Shown in pieces: positions 34,910 through 51,639 of a stretch of 64,000 nt of DNA. Numbering within the stretch: the first letter of the stretch is position 1; the number at the start of each line of letters is the position of its first letter. Location: the NCBI GenBank assembly GCA_036785325.1, contig JAXIVH010000012.1, positions 8,188,113 to 8,252,112 on the forward strand, given 5' to 3'. Both the position numbers and the translations under genes were made by a program. Origin of the DNA: Urophycis tenuis. Its lineage: Eukaryota; Chordata; Actinopteri; Gadiformes; Phycidae. Under the pieces are notes generated by a model. It was not told the DNA's origin. It saw only the letters and a list, made by a program, of their open reading frames with translations, and ran no database searches.

Positions 34910-35263
34910 GCGCACACGCACACACACAATTGCTTATGGATTGTGGAACAAAAGCCATAACCCTAATATTTTTAACACATAAATAAACTAGGGAGAAACA
35001 CATCTCCACATTGAAAATGGTTTTACAAACAGCACTTCTGTTTAATGTGACACTGGAGACTAAAGTGTCTGTGTGAGCTTCAACATTTAAATGATAAACG
35101 TGATGACAAAAGCTGTGCCGTGAAGGCCAAAGCACCTTGAGCCCCCGCAGGAGCTGGTAGAACAGGTAGGTTATGATGCGGTCTGTTAGCCTTCTCTTCT
35201 TCATGATGTGGCCAAGATCCTGGGCGACGAAGGGCATCACCATGTAACTATGGAGGGGGGGGG

Positions 35264-35341
<78 letters not shown>

Positions 35342-35418
35342 CAGAGAGAGAGGGAGAGATGCAGAGACAGAGAGCAAGAGAGAGAGAGAGAGATGCAGAT
35401 ACAGAGAGAGAGGGAGCA

Positions 35419-35497
<79 letters not shown>

Positions 35498-36272
35498 GAG
35501 AGAGAGAGGGAGAGAGAGAGACACACAGGCAGAGACAGAGAGAGACAGAGAGAGGGAGAGCGAGAACGAGGAGACACAGAGAGAGTGCGAGAGAAACAGA
35601 GAGAGGGGGGAGAGGTAGAAGCGGGCTTTGGATGAAGCAATGTGATACTGAGAGTACTAAGAGATAAAAAAAATAAGCCATTCATAATAGAAAGTGACAT
35701 AATTCTGTGATGTGTTACAAAGGGTGAGTGGGTAAATCAAACTTCTCCATCAGCCATCAGATGCAGCCTACATGCTCTGACACATCTCCCGTGTGGAATT
35801 TCAGAGACGCATGCCCTCACATACCCACTCAAACACCACAGACACACATAGGTACCCACACACACATACACTATCTCTCCCTCTCTTACACACACACCCA
35901 CACACACACACACACTATCTCTCCCTCTCTTACACACACACCCAAACACACACACGCGCACACTCAAGGAGGTCTGAACAAGCTTTGACAGCGAGTGAAG
36001 GAATGTTGTGCCTGACTCTACTCACAAGGTCTGGAATTTCTCCAGCGAGGAATCAGGGGTGAAGACATCGAGAAGGGAGATCACCTTTAAGGAGAGAAAC
36101 ATGTGATCTACAAATTCAAATGTGCTTACACATTAATAATAATAATAATACATAGGTTTTATATGGCGCTTTTCTTTGTACCCAAAGACACGTCACAAAA
36201 ACACAAAACAAAAACAAGAAAAAAAAAAGTAAAAATAAGAAAGAGAGAGGGTGGAAAGTGATTCGTCTCTCT

Positions 36273-36346
<74 letters not shown>

Positions 36347-37444
36347 TGTGTGTGTGCGTGTTTGTTTATAATATCAGGAGGCTTGGTTTTATTACAGTGC
36401 CCACTTGACCTACAGGCTCCTCGGACAGGGCGTAGGTCTGTCTGGCCTGCTGGAGGGGCTGGTATTCTAGGAATGTCTGCAGACCGGCCACTTGCTGGAG
36501 ATGCAAGTCATGTCAAGTCAATTGTATTTGTCCAGCCCTTAATCAGAGTTACAGTCTCAAAGGGCTTCACGGGCCACATTGTGCAATGACAGGACCCGGC
36601 CCCCAACCCGAACCCCAACCCGAACCCTAACCCTTCGTCCATCGCCGTCTCGTCCAGTGAGTATTTTTATTCGGCTGGGAAACTCCATAATAAATAAATG
36701 GCGGGTGATTCACAGACACTGAGCACAGTGTGTCAGATGGCTCCGTCCAAACAAAAAAAAAAATCGCAGCACTCAATCTCAATGTTGCCCGCCAGCCTGA
36801 ACTCCCCACTCTAACTCATAAATGATGACATCATTATTTGTGCCTTGATTGTTTTCAATGTACAAAGAGGCGGTTTGTAGGGCTCCCTCTACAGGGGAAG
36901 GAAGAAACCTTGAGAAGGAACGGGAGAGGGATACCTCCTTCCAGGGATGCCAATAGGAGTGCAATAGGTGCCAAAATGGACAGACAAAACGGTAGCTTAT
37001 ACAAGCAAAACAGAGGTGAAGTTAAGAGATCACACTCTCAATTGCGCTGTTGCACTGGTCAACATTCTAAAGCTGGACCGAGCGCTTCAGTTTCAGTGGG
37101 AGGTCAGCTTCAGTTTCTTCGACTCTCTCGTCTTCAGGCATCGACATACGTGCCACGGCGCCGCAGGGCCAAAGGTATAACTAATATGATCGTCTACGAC
37201 GTCTGACAGTTGTGATTGGTCGGATCATTAACAGTTCGACGTCGCCGTTGATTAAGCAGCTCGTCTGTTGCAATTGATCCGCTGATCAATCAAAAATCGC
37301 TACTCTATCGTGCTAATGCAGGCATTCAAATCTCGAGTAATCAAGGGATCGAGGGGAAAGTTTTGGAATCCAGCCCAGGTGTGTGAGTGGCCCTGCAGCT
37401 CTAGAGTATTTTTCAGAGAGCCACAGCGAGATAGACAGACAGTC

Positions 37445-37507
<63 letters not shown>

Positions 37508-38476
37508 GAAACCGACAGGCAGGCAGACTTACAGACAGACCAATTGAATGATCGACGATCAATTGATAGATGATTGAATCATAAAAAAGCATATAGACCA
37601 TCTTAAATATCAACAACCAGATAACATTTAATTTGATGGACTTACGTTGTCATTCTCTATGTGGCGGAGCAGCCTGAGTTCCCTGTAGGCCCGCTTGGCG
37701 TGGGTAAGTGATTGGAAAGGTCGATAAAGCTTCTTAATGGCCACCTTCTCCTTGGTCTGTTTGTCTAGCGCAGAGCTAAGGAAATATGCATAAGTTAGGG
37801 GTTAACTTCGTGTAATGTTATTTTAAATAGGCCTAATCTATATGTGGATTTGGCTACACCTGAGGGATGTTGAAACTGCCCAAATCTTATTTTTTGCACA
37901 CGTCAGCATCCCCCATCCTACCGTATAGGCAACAATGACAATATACAATACAAACAAAAAGTATGCCGCACCCATTGCATAGGTCTATACTGCAGATCAT
38001 TACGGAATTAAATGTTAGTTTTTCGTTGCTGGTTGCTCTGTTGAGGAACACATTCTTCAAGTTATCTTATCTGTGGACCTGCATCGACATGCTCTTCAGC
38101 CGGCGGCGTACAACGGTGCTCGTTGTTTGTAGAGGTCAACACCTCTAGTCCTTGGCTGAGTCTAAGAAACTGATTTACACATCTAGATAAAGAGCGATCA
38201 AAAAAGTTATAGTTTCTGATACGTTATCATGAGGCCCGTTAGATACGAAAATATGTTTCATCGCCTATTTACTAACTCATTTAAATGTATCTGTTTTCTA
38301 AACGCCGATCAAGGCGCCACCTAAAATGCTTGGTAAACTTACCAGACTGTCCCATAAGCTCCGGAGCCGATCGCCTTCAGAGCTTCATACCGTTCCGGGA
38401 CGTCCCAGGTAGTCTTCTGAATTTCAGTTCTGTAAAACCCCGGATGGACAGGAGAGTCCTTAGCGGGCGAGTCCAT
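31424..38476 (-). CDS. mapk13: p38 MAP kinase, MAPK13-like (complete, 12 exons)
   Basis: Stress-activated Ser/Thr kinase. Minus-strand exons: 38476-38343, 37775-37646, 36084-36026, 35247-35136, 34839-34810, 34653-34606, 33840-33726, 33169-33098, 32875-32796, 32565-32487, 32072-31899, 31485-31424, giving 364 codons plus TGA, close to human MAPK13 (365). Exon lengths of 130, 59, 112, 30, 48, 115, 72 and 80 match the p38 gene pattern. Seen: glycine loop GSGAYGTVC (37-45), VAIKK with Lys59, HRDLKPGN (154-161), DFG (174-176), activation loop TGY (186-188), RWYRAPE, and C-terminus EWKSLIHMEIMTFDP. GYVVTRWYRAPE points to the p38 gamma/delta side. VDVWSAACILAEMITG departs from the mammalian WSVGCIMAE; the C-terminus resembles fish MAPK13 as I recall it. 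MAPK12 is the main alternative. The exon 8/9 intron is U12-type. Transcribed divergently from the plexin gene. Confidence 0.9.
32265..32353. repeat. (ATT)n then (AGT)n trinucleotide repeat
   Basis: About 22 ATT units, then a short AGT run and more ATT, in mapk13 intron 10. Confidence 0.9.
32876..33097 (-). other. U12-type (AT–AG) intron 8 of mapk13
   Basis: On the coding strand the intron starts ATATCCTCAT right after exon 8. It contains TCCTTAAC, a perfect U12 branch-point consensus, 12 nt before the 3' end, and ends TTCAG. Exon 8 is then 72 nt and exon 9 is 80 nt, the standard p38 sizes, and the join reads HDS-IDQLKK. No GT donor gives a sensible frame. Minor-class introns at this region are known in JNK and p38 genes. 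Confidence 0.88.
33310..33741 (-). repeat. Minisatellite copying the mapk13 exon 7 donor (14 units)
   Basis: Units of 30-32 bp. On the coding strand each has CACTACAGTCAATCTG followed by GTAACC or GAAACC, then CAG plus a TACTTCCT or TCCTCC filler. The core CCAGATTG (plus strand) occurs 14 times. Units are arranged in a higher-order trimer (32+32+30 bp, about 94 bp): two with an intact GTAACC donor and one with GAAACC. The rightmost unit is the real exon end. Confidence 0.93.
33726..33840 (-). CDS. mapk13: mapk13 exon 7, activation loop (TGY)
   Basis: 115-nt exon from ILDFGLARH to NWMHYSQS, carrying the dual phosphorylation motif TGY. Its last 16 nt plus the donor are the first unit of a minisatellite that fills the following intron. 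A second, unrelated minisatellite begins 18 bp beyond its acceptor side. Confidence 0.93.
33858..34292. repeat. 25-bp minisatellite in mapk13 intron 6
   Basis: About 17 copies of a unit built on TGTTAAACAAGCGACACG plus TGTGTCC. Left copies are homogeneous (GCGACACG); right copies are degenerate (CATTTG, CATGTC), which suggests array growth from one side. Confidence 0.93.
34853..34928. repeat. (CGCA)n / (CA)n microsatellite
   Basis: It starts about 14 bp upstream of exon 5 (34839-34810) on the coding strand, in mapk13 intron 4. Confidence 0.9.
35251..35620. repeat. (GA)n tract adjoining the mapk13 exon 4 acceptor
   Basis: A poly-G run, then about 350 bp of GA repeats with short interruptions. 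On the coding strand it is (CT)n ending CCCCCCCTCCATAG immediately before exon 4 (35247). The pyrimidine tract of the acceptor is therefore the edge of the microsatellite. Long polypurine·polypyrimidine mirror tracts can form triplex DNA. Confidence 0.92.
36277..36358. repeat. (GT)n microsatellite
   Basis: Interrupted GT tract in mapk13 intron 2. Confidence 0.93.
36505..37210. mobile_element. Teleost dispersed repeat in mapk13 intron 2
   Basis: It contains AGTCAATTGTATTTGTCCAG, CTCAAAGGGCTTCAC, a degenerate CCCTAA-like block (36601-36632), GAAACCTTGAGAAGGAACGG and CTTCCAGGGATGCC. These phrases occur together in a common fish repeat family. The frames are broken. Confidence 0.6.
37437..37506. 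repeat. (GACA)n tetranucleotide repeat
   Basis: About 16 GACA units in mapk13 intron 2. GACA arrays are frequent in fish genomes. Confidence 0.95.
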
Positions 38477-38539
38477 TTCGATGTCTATTACAAAAAAATA
38501 AAATATATATTTTCATTCTCTAATCAGAACCGCCAGATT

Positions 38540-38660
38540 GCTGTGGCCAGGTGGGACAGCCAAGGTAGTGGGGCTGGAGGTGCACGCCCCCTTCGGGGTG
38601 GACACGCCCCCTCCGGGATGGGCAGGGCTCGCGTCACGTGGTTCAGGTAACCGGGCGGGC
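38540..38660 (-). promoter_or_regulatory. Probable mapk13 promoter with GC boxes and E-box
   Basis: About 60-180 bp upstream of the ATG. CACGCCCCC (twice, GC/KLF-type boxes) and GTCACGTGG (CACGTG E-box, about 38633-38641) cluster in a GC-rich block. The call rests on position plus motifs. Confidence 0.4.
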
Positions 38661-39559
38661 GGAGGAGACGGCCTGAACCCGAACCAAACCCTGGAAGAAG
38701 GAGAGGAAAACCCAAACCCTGGGCAAACCACAGTTTATTACAGATGAGCAATGATGGAGTGGTTCAGTCATGCTGTGGATTTGTCCTGGTCCAAATCTCG
38801 ACTTAAATGCACAACGTTTTTAAACAGGTATAAGATGTGGCCGTTTTGGGGCTAACGTCAATCAAACGTTCTAACTTGTATTCAAAATTAACTGTAGCTA
38901 AATCACCATAACCCTGGAGGTAAGACCAGATGGACTAATAAAGATACGTAAGTCATGCTGTGATGTTTGTTTTTATATCAGTTAGCAGGCCGATGTGAGG
39001 TTACTGGAACCTGTCGCTGTCCAAATATCTTTAGACGCATACACGCACCGGGGACATCAAGTCATTAATAAACTACAGCGTTATTGTATTACCGAAGTGT
39101 TCCAGATGGTGGCAATGGTACATCATGTTGAACCTGCTATGGCCTGTGTTAGCGGCAATCAAGAGCAATTTTGTCTCGATTTAAATATGTGTCTATTCTG
39201 GTTGATTGTTCTTAGAAAAACAAACCAACGATGACGTGCTTAACTTCATTTTTTTCCCTTAAACTTATGAACTTTTATCAAGGCCTATTCCTGGTGAAAT
39301 GACCCTTCGCCATCAGTATTCCCCCCCAAAGTGAGGCAAAAACTCGGATCAGTATCAGAAATCGCATTCACTGTATCTCCCCAGTGACCCCACTACATAT
39401 GTCCATATATAGTATTTAACGAACGGCACGCTACGCTCGGTTTCATTCGGACCGATGGTTGGAAGCTGAGGTGGCCGCCCAGAGCCTGGCCGCTGGTGCG
39501 ACTCAGTCTCGTTGAAGCCTTCAGAGTGCAGACTGGACTGGTCCACAGAGCGCCCTGCC

Positions 39560-39800
39560 CCTCAGTACCGACAACAACGGAACAGAGGCTGAGAGTTCCC
39601 CGGTTGGACCGGTGTGTCCGAAGAGTTCGCGTCTAGTTATTAGAGCGTGTTTGTCAGCGCCAGGGGTAGACCTATTGGATTATGAGAGATAAACGTTTAG
39701 ATTGTCATCTAAGAGGTGATAGGAACTCGCGCGATCAGTTTTCTCCGCCTCAGTGGATGAGAGGTTTGCATCCCATTGCCGATTCCATCGATTCCCTATA
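39560..39800 (+). other. Possible 5' non-coding exon of a plus-strand gene
   Basis: A CpG-containing block ends at a consensus donor, CCCTATAG followed by GTAAGTTC (donor at 39801). No coding frame is present. By position it could be the untranslated first exon of the plexin gene whose body is missing at the gap. Confidence 0.3.
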
Positions 39801-40823
39801 GGTAAGTTCAACCTTTTATTTCGATGTGATTTCATAAGGGATCTGGATCAGCTCGCCTCGTTATTGTCATTGTTATAAACAAAGAGGGATCATATCAGCT
39901 TTTGTGGAAACGTTGCATCCATCACCCAGCACACACGCGTCACCTGAAGGAATGCGTGAGAAAAAGTGAAATTCCCTGTTCACCAATTTATCTTAATTTG
40001 ATAGTTTACGTAATTTTCCCCTAACGTCCGTTAGTCAACCTTGCCGGCATGTATTGGTTGTTGTTGTTAGGTTGCCAGGGTCTGTCATAAGATACAATGA
40101 ACTCCGTGTATTCTCATGAGTGACACATTAAAGGAAAACTGAAGTTCCCTCGGGTGGCTCATTAATTTGGGGTTTGAGGAGAAACATGACAGATGTTCTG
40201 CGTATCATAATTGTTTTGCTAAAACAAAGAGCAAAGCAGCCTCTGCACAGACTGCTGCTCGTCTCGGCAGCTTGGACCGTTATGCACCTGATGACAATAC
40301 TACTAGTAATAATAGTAATAATAATAATAATAATAGCCTACACAGCTGAAACAAACTAGCACTCGAAAATATATGTGAAATGTCTGAAAAAAAAGGATAG
40401 GAATAGGATACAGCGCACTAGGCTACATAAGTAATCAAAGTATTCATTATGCTTCGGGAGAAAGGGCAAGTCTTTTTTTATCTATTCCATTGGTTTGCTG
40501 TCGTAAAATCCAGATTTCTTTGAATAGCTAGCCATCTGCCTGCCCAAGTGGCTGTTCCACAAGCACAATATCACATTACCCACACTTGACTGTGTTGGCT
40601 GCGTGGTAGGGGCTTGAATGAATGGTATGCCTGCCACAGATTGTTGCGCTAAGTAGGCCTACCGCATTTATGGGCTGCTGGTTAGGGCCAGCTTCTGGTT
40701 ATGGTTGTATTAATGGTTCAGATTGACGGTTTTTTCAGTAAGCATGCTCAAATGGTAATCAAATATCGCTGGGAATCATGGCCAGAAGTTTAATCATACA
40801 ATGTTGAACTTGGACCTATCAAT

Positions 40824-41023
40824 NNNNNNNNNNNNNNNNNNNNNNNNNNNNNNNNNNNNNNNNNNNNNNNNNNNNNNNNNNNNNNNNNNNNNNNNNNNNN
40901 NNNNNNNNNNNNNNNNNNNNNNNNNNNNNNNNNNNNNNNNNNNNNNNNNNNNNNNNNNNNNNNNNNNNNNNNNNNNNNNNNNNNNNNNNNNNNNNNNNNN
41001 NNNNNNNNNNNNNNNNNNNNNNN
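40824..41023. other. Assembly gap of exactly 200 N
   Basis: A round-number placeholder gap, so its true length is unknown. It is followed at once by an interrupted (GT)n tract (41046-41228). The upstream exons of plexin-B1 should lie here. Confidence 0.98.
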
Positions 41024-41045
41024 ATTCTGGTGCTCTGGCTGCACG

Positions 41046-41229
<184 letters not shown>

Positions 41230-41413
41230 GGGAGGAGGGACCCACGGTGGTTGTCTCCTGACCGGACAGAGAGACGCTCGGTGACTGAGATCATTCGATG
41301 ATTACTGGGGGGGGGGGGGGGCTTTACTCGTCCCCAGAAGAGCGTGTGTTGAGGTAAAATGACGACCAAACCATTTCCACCGGTAACCCAATCCTTCCCC
41401 CTGTTTACCCCAG

Positions 41414-47142
<5,729 letters not shown>

Positions 47143-49405
47143 TGCTTCACATGCTGTGTCTTCACTTCAAGAAACAGAACAATCTGGACATGGGTTCTGA
47201 TTCTTGACAGATACTTGACAAGACAAACTAGTTGTTGTTGTTTTTTTTAATGGGGGGACCAATGGGGAGCGGGACTGAAGAGAGTGAGGCGCTAACGTGA
47301 CGCAGAGACAGTGATGGACAGTCACTGGTGACGGTGATGGACAGTCACTGGTGATGGTGACGGACAGAAATGAAAGTCTGAGAGAACTTCAAGCAATTCC
47401 ACTCATGGCGATGACCCAGGATTGTAGTGAGGATCCCCTGGTGCTTGATTCTCTATTCCATTCCTCCACGCGGCTGGCTCTTCTTAACTGAAATGGCGAA
47501 AGAAGGACTTGGAAAATATGTAAGGGAAAAAAAAACACTCTTGGCCACAGTCCCCGTGATGTCCTGTACTTTGAGGGGGAAGGAGAGAACGTCAAGTTAC
47601 TTGAGTTTGGTTTTTGCTGTCCTGAGCGACAGCAGGAAATATTCCAGTGTGATGTTTACATCTAAACTCATTTGTCTTCTGCCAGAGGGATGAATGCGTG
47701 TTACGTGTACATTATTTAATCACAGGGAGAAATGGAAAAAGGGAGAAGGAATAAGGAAAAATAAGCATTAGAGCCTGCAACATTTTTGTTGTTGAGTCAG
47801 TTGCCACACTTTGTCTTATTGTCTTTATGTCTTATTTGGGAAGAAGAGGACAGTGATGAAACAAAGATAGCACAGGTAGTGGCCGGGAACTAGTCTTTAA
47901 ACGGAGCTGAGGAAGGCCTGCTCTGCTGTTTGCCTGCCATTAGTTCCCCTGCTTTGATTTGTGACCTCTGACTCCATGTGTGTCAGGTAGTAAAGTCTTT
48001 GACGTTTCCTCGGGTTGAGTGTACAATTAAAGCTCAACTTGAAAGCAGTGTTTCCTTCAAGAAATACACAGACTTTAGGAAATAAGGTTTTGAATCGGAT
48101 AAGACGGACCGTACCATATGCAGCGGAATTAGCTCCAGTGAGAGTACAATACAGCATTCCAGTATCATTAATATTTTAGCAATTGCACATGCAAAACAAA
48201 ACTTTTAAACATTAAACATTTAAAATACAGAGACCGTCTGTGAGCACTGGGCGTATTGGAAACAAAATGGTATGGTCCTTGACTCCCAAATATGGGTAGA
48301 TGGAAAATTACCATATTTCCCTACAAGTTGGTGTATTCCTTTTAAGTGTCAATGTTTTTAAACTGCAGAGGATCTAGTATGTCTTTATTCAGCCTATCTG
48401 CTACCTTACTAAAACTGTGTGTAATGTCTAACATATAACTCATGCAGTGCTAAAATAATACTTGCAATAAATGCAATAATATCTTTTCTGTCCCAGTATG
48501 AAAATCATGGATATATTGAACCATAAGATAAACAAATACACCATTTTTTTTGCATTTGTACCTTTGGCAAAAGAAGCCTTTTTAAAAAGCTGTTCTCGTA
48601 TTTTTCTTTGCTCTCTTATAGTGCAGGACACATTCAGATGAAGATTTGCCTGTCATCATTTTCCATTTGAATCTTCTGATATGTGGATTGCACTTTAGTC
48701 TTTCTTAATTCGATAGACACCAGATGTGTATTATATTAAATGTTTATGTTTGTTTTTTAATTATTATTTAAGGCATTTAAAAAAATGTCAACCCTCTGAA
48801 TGTGACAAACAAATGAACTACCTTCGTCTTTTTCCTGTGTTGATTTTGAGTTTGCCTCCGACACCAAGTCTCTAATGTTTGTCTATATTGCAATTTAATT
48901 TATCATTTAATTTATTTGCTTGCCAATCATGTTGGTTAATTATCAATGTGCAAATAGGTGAAAATATCTATCTAATATAAAAAAAATGACATTGAATGAA
49001 ATTAGATGTCATTTTATACCATGCACAATTTAATTTCGAAAAACTTGGATGGAAATGAAAATATGAGAGAATGGGTTTTTTTTTACTCGCAAAAAAATCT
49101 TTCCTTTTCAGTGTTGCTTTGATATTTTCAGGTCTGTGTTCCCCTGAGTTCCAGCTCCACCTGTGTGATCCTGGTCGGCTTTTGTTTGTTTTGTTTTTTT
49201 AACATTTTCTAACTTTTAGAATTTTGGAGGAGATGATTCAATGCGAGCAGTTGCCTTTTACAGAAACAACACCACAATTTGGCCATCTATAAATATGTAG
49301 TATGTTTTCTTTGTAGATACTCACTGCTCCTGGATGACTATACTGGCACCTGCTTCCTCTAACCTTACACCAACTGTCATGTAATAAAGTGTTTCAGATG
49401 TCAAA
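47143..49405 (+). other. Plexin 3' UTR with polyadenylation signal
   Basis: About 2.2 kb of AT-rich non-coding DNA follows the TAG. AATAAA at 49383-49388, then GT-rich sequence, fits a cleavage site near 49.4 kb. No other exon seen. Confidence 0.65.
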
Positions 49406-49889
49406 ATTATATTTGTGTCATTAACACTTTATTTTAAAATGTTTTCTATATTCCTATTAACTAAAAATGATACATCTACTCATTAATAATGAGATTTCAC
49501 ACCAATATACATATAATATATTCAGGATATATGGCTACCATACCAAGCATACCAAGCATATGGAACAGTTGCCTTCGGGGATAGAAGAAGAAAGGTTACA
49601 CTCCGCTGTTTCAGTCACAGCCCTCTACTTTTAACCTACTTCTAAACTCTAATTGCATCTCGTGTAACGAACTGCTCCCCTCATTTGCATAATTTCTCAA
49701 TTCTTCACATTCCCCATTCTTGATATTCCTCATTCTTGACATTGTCCCTTGTTAGCTTTTGTGATTCCCATTGAGTGGAGGAATACAGATATACCTTTTA
49801 TTTGAATACTTGAATGTGGAAAAAAAAACGGTTCAGGTTCAAAACTAAATGTGACACCGAAAAAAAACTACTAATTACTAACGACTAAT

Positions 49890-50000
49890 TCCACGCGAGG
49901 AATTACTTGTGCATAGGAATGTCCCTAATCATGGAGACACATTAAGTTGAGGTGGGGATCCGCCAACTCTCCGGTTGTGGAACACACCCTCTACCCACTG
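49890..50000 (-). mobile_element. tRNA-derived SINE copy (degenerate)
   Basis: On the minus strand: GCTCAGTGGGTAGAG-like A-box, GTTCCACAACCGGAG, a degenerate B-box, then CACTTAATG and CATTCCTATGCACAAGTAAT. It shares this body with the copy at 50215-50325. Confidence 0.65.
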
Positions 50001-50175
50001 AGCAAACCCAGTGATTATTGGGATGGCCTGCTGACGGCTTGGCGTCTGGACGTCCGCGACGTCAGCGGCCAGCTGCTGCAGGAGCTGGAGGCCCACAGGG
50101 GGCTTCGTCAAAGCTGCGTGCTTCGAGCGATCTGTCTTTCTTTATACGATGCAGAACAGGATCTGGAGTGGTCAT
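50001..50175. other. GC-rich segment between two SINE copies
   Basis: A GC-rich island with open frames on both strands (plus: WRLDVRDVSGQLLQELEAHR; minus: LQLLQQLAADVADVQ). I do not recognise either product. It is unlike its AT-rich surroundings and could be a captured exon, part of a composite element, or chance. Confidence 0.3.
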
Positions 50176-50214
50176 AATAGTAATCATGGTAATAATAATA
50201 ATAATAATAAAAAA

Positions 50215-50325
50215 TGTAATTACATGCAAGGAATTACTTGTGCATAGGAGTGCCCGTAATTATTTGAGGTGGGGATCGAACCACCTCCGGTTGTGGAACC
50301 CACACTCTGAGCTATGCCGTCCAGT
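50215..50325 (-). mobile_element. tRNA-derived SINE copy
   Basis: On the minus strand: ATAGCTCAGAGTGTGGGTTC (A-box region) and GGTTCGATCCCC (B-box, 50271-50282), followed by the same CCTATGCACAAGTAATTCC body as the neighbouring copy. Same orientation, about 300 bp apart. Confidence 0.8.
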
Positions 50326-50994
50326 TGACAACTACCAAGTAAGCTGCTGACAGTATTTCACTAGTTTGGTTAGCTAGTCTGCACTTCAAGACGACAAAAA
50401 GACCAAAACCCTCAAAACGGGAGCAGTTACCTCGGCTGTAATTTGACAACTGTGCCACAAAGGAGAATTTTCCAAGCGAATCGAAGGCAAAAGGAGTTTT
50501 TTGCATGTTTAGTCGCAAATATCTCAAAGAGTTCCTGAGCACAATAATAATATGATGAAAAGCGATATCTACATTGTGCATTCCTATGCACAATAATGAT
50601 AATGTCGTGACAGACCGGGATCACGTAACATTCCTGGGCCCCCGTCAGCCTATTACGGACAAGGAGCAACGCGGTCCACAGAACTTAAAAAGTTTTATCC
50701 GAGATAGACTGAGCAATGTTGTTAAAAGATAAGCATATACATATTGCATGGAAGGCTTTTTATCAGAGGAGAATCGTTTTTTTAGTTGTTGTGTTTACTT
50801 CCAACCAGATGCTGCAAGAGCGAGGAGGGCAGCGCGTTCATTGTGATTGTCTGGAGTATTTTTAACCCTATGATGCCACGCCCATGGAGCACGCCCTGAT
50901 GTGTGGCAGGAAGAGGTGATTACCAATAGCCACGTCAAAACTTAAAGTGAAACTCAAAGCAGCATAGGGCTTCTGATTGGTCATGTGTCTAAAC

Positions 50995-51390
50995 CATTGG
51001 TTCCCAAACGGTGTGCCGTGGGATTTTGTGTCAACCATACATTATTATTGCAATATACAACTACACAAAAATTATTATTTTTTAATTTAGTTTATCAGTA
51101 CTTTGTATGGACTCAATTCATAATACAGAGGGAAACTATATACCTAAAAACATATCTTTAATTCTTGCCTCGTTTTTAATGTTGTGACCTGTCTGGTTTA
51201 AATGGGTGTGTTGCTGCTTTGATGAAGCCTAATTTGATAAAGTTTCGAATACATTTTTGAAATATTTTGTAAATTTACATGATATGAGTCGTAACACGTG
51301 TTATAAAGGCTATTTTGCACAATAGGTGTGCCTTGAGATTTTTACTTGTCCTTTGGTATGCCTTGGGCACAAAAAGTTTGGGAACCACTG
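50995..51390. mobile_element. hAT-type MITE with 8-bp target duplication
   Basis: Terminal inverted repeats CATTGGTTCCCAAAC and GTTTGGGAACCACTG are flanked by a perfect 8-bp direct repeat, GTCTAAAC (50987-50994 and 51391-51398). The 396-bp interior has no frame. TIRs of the CAGTGGTTCCCAAAC type are widespread in vertebrate hAT elements. Confidence 0.93.
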
Positions 51391-51404
51391 GTCTAAACGA
51401 TCAA

Positions 51405-51570
51405 ACTTCTCAATAGCGGCGTATGAAGATTGAGAGTTTTGTAATGAAAAATAAAAAAATTACAAAAAAATCTCAATAGCGGCTTATGAAGATTACATTT
51501 TTTTCGTTTGAATTTTTTGAAGTAAAAAATCTCAATAATCAAACATCTCAATAGCAGCTTATGAAGATTG
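51405..51570. repeat. Three dispersed copies of CTCAATAGCGGCTTATGAAG
   Basis: The phrase recurs near 51409, 51472 and 51549 with AT-rich spacers. It is a local degenerate tandem repeat next to the hAT MITE. Confidence 0.7.
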
Positions 51571-51639
51571 AAAGTATTATAATATATACATTTTTTATTC
51601 ATTATATATTTGTTCAAGTAAAGAAATGATTTGACATTC

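Noticed and set aside
35208..35681. Long Ser-Leu or Glu-Arg repeat frames
   Set aside because: Translations of the (GA)n/(CT)n tracts at 35.3 and 42.5 kb.
36601..36632. CCCTAA-like block suggesting interstitial telomere
   Set aside because: Only about five degenerate hexamers (CCCGAA, CCCCAA, CCCTAA) within a dispersed repeat; too short to call.
31424..38476. Calling the kinase MAPK11 or MAPK14
   Set aside because: The activation segment is GYVVTRWYRAPE (gamma/delta type) instead of GYVATRWYRAPE, and the C-terminal LIHMEIMTFDP does not fit alpha/beta.
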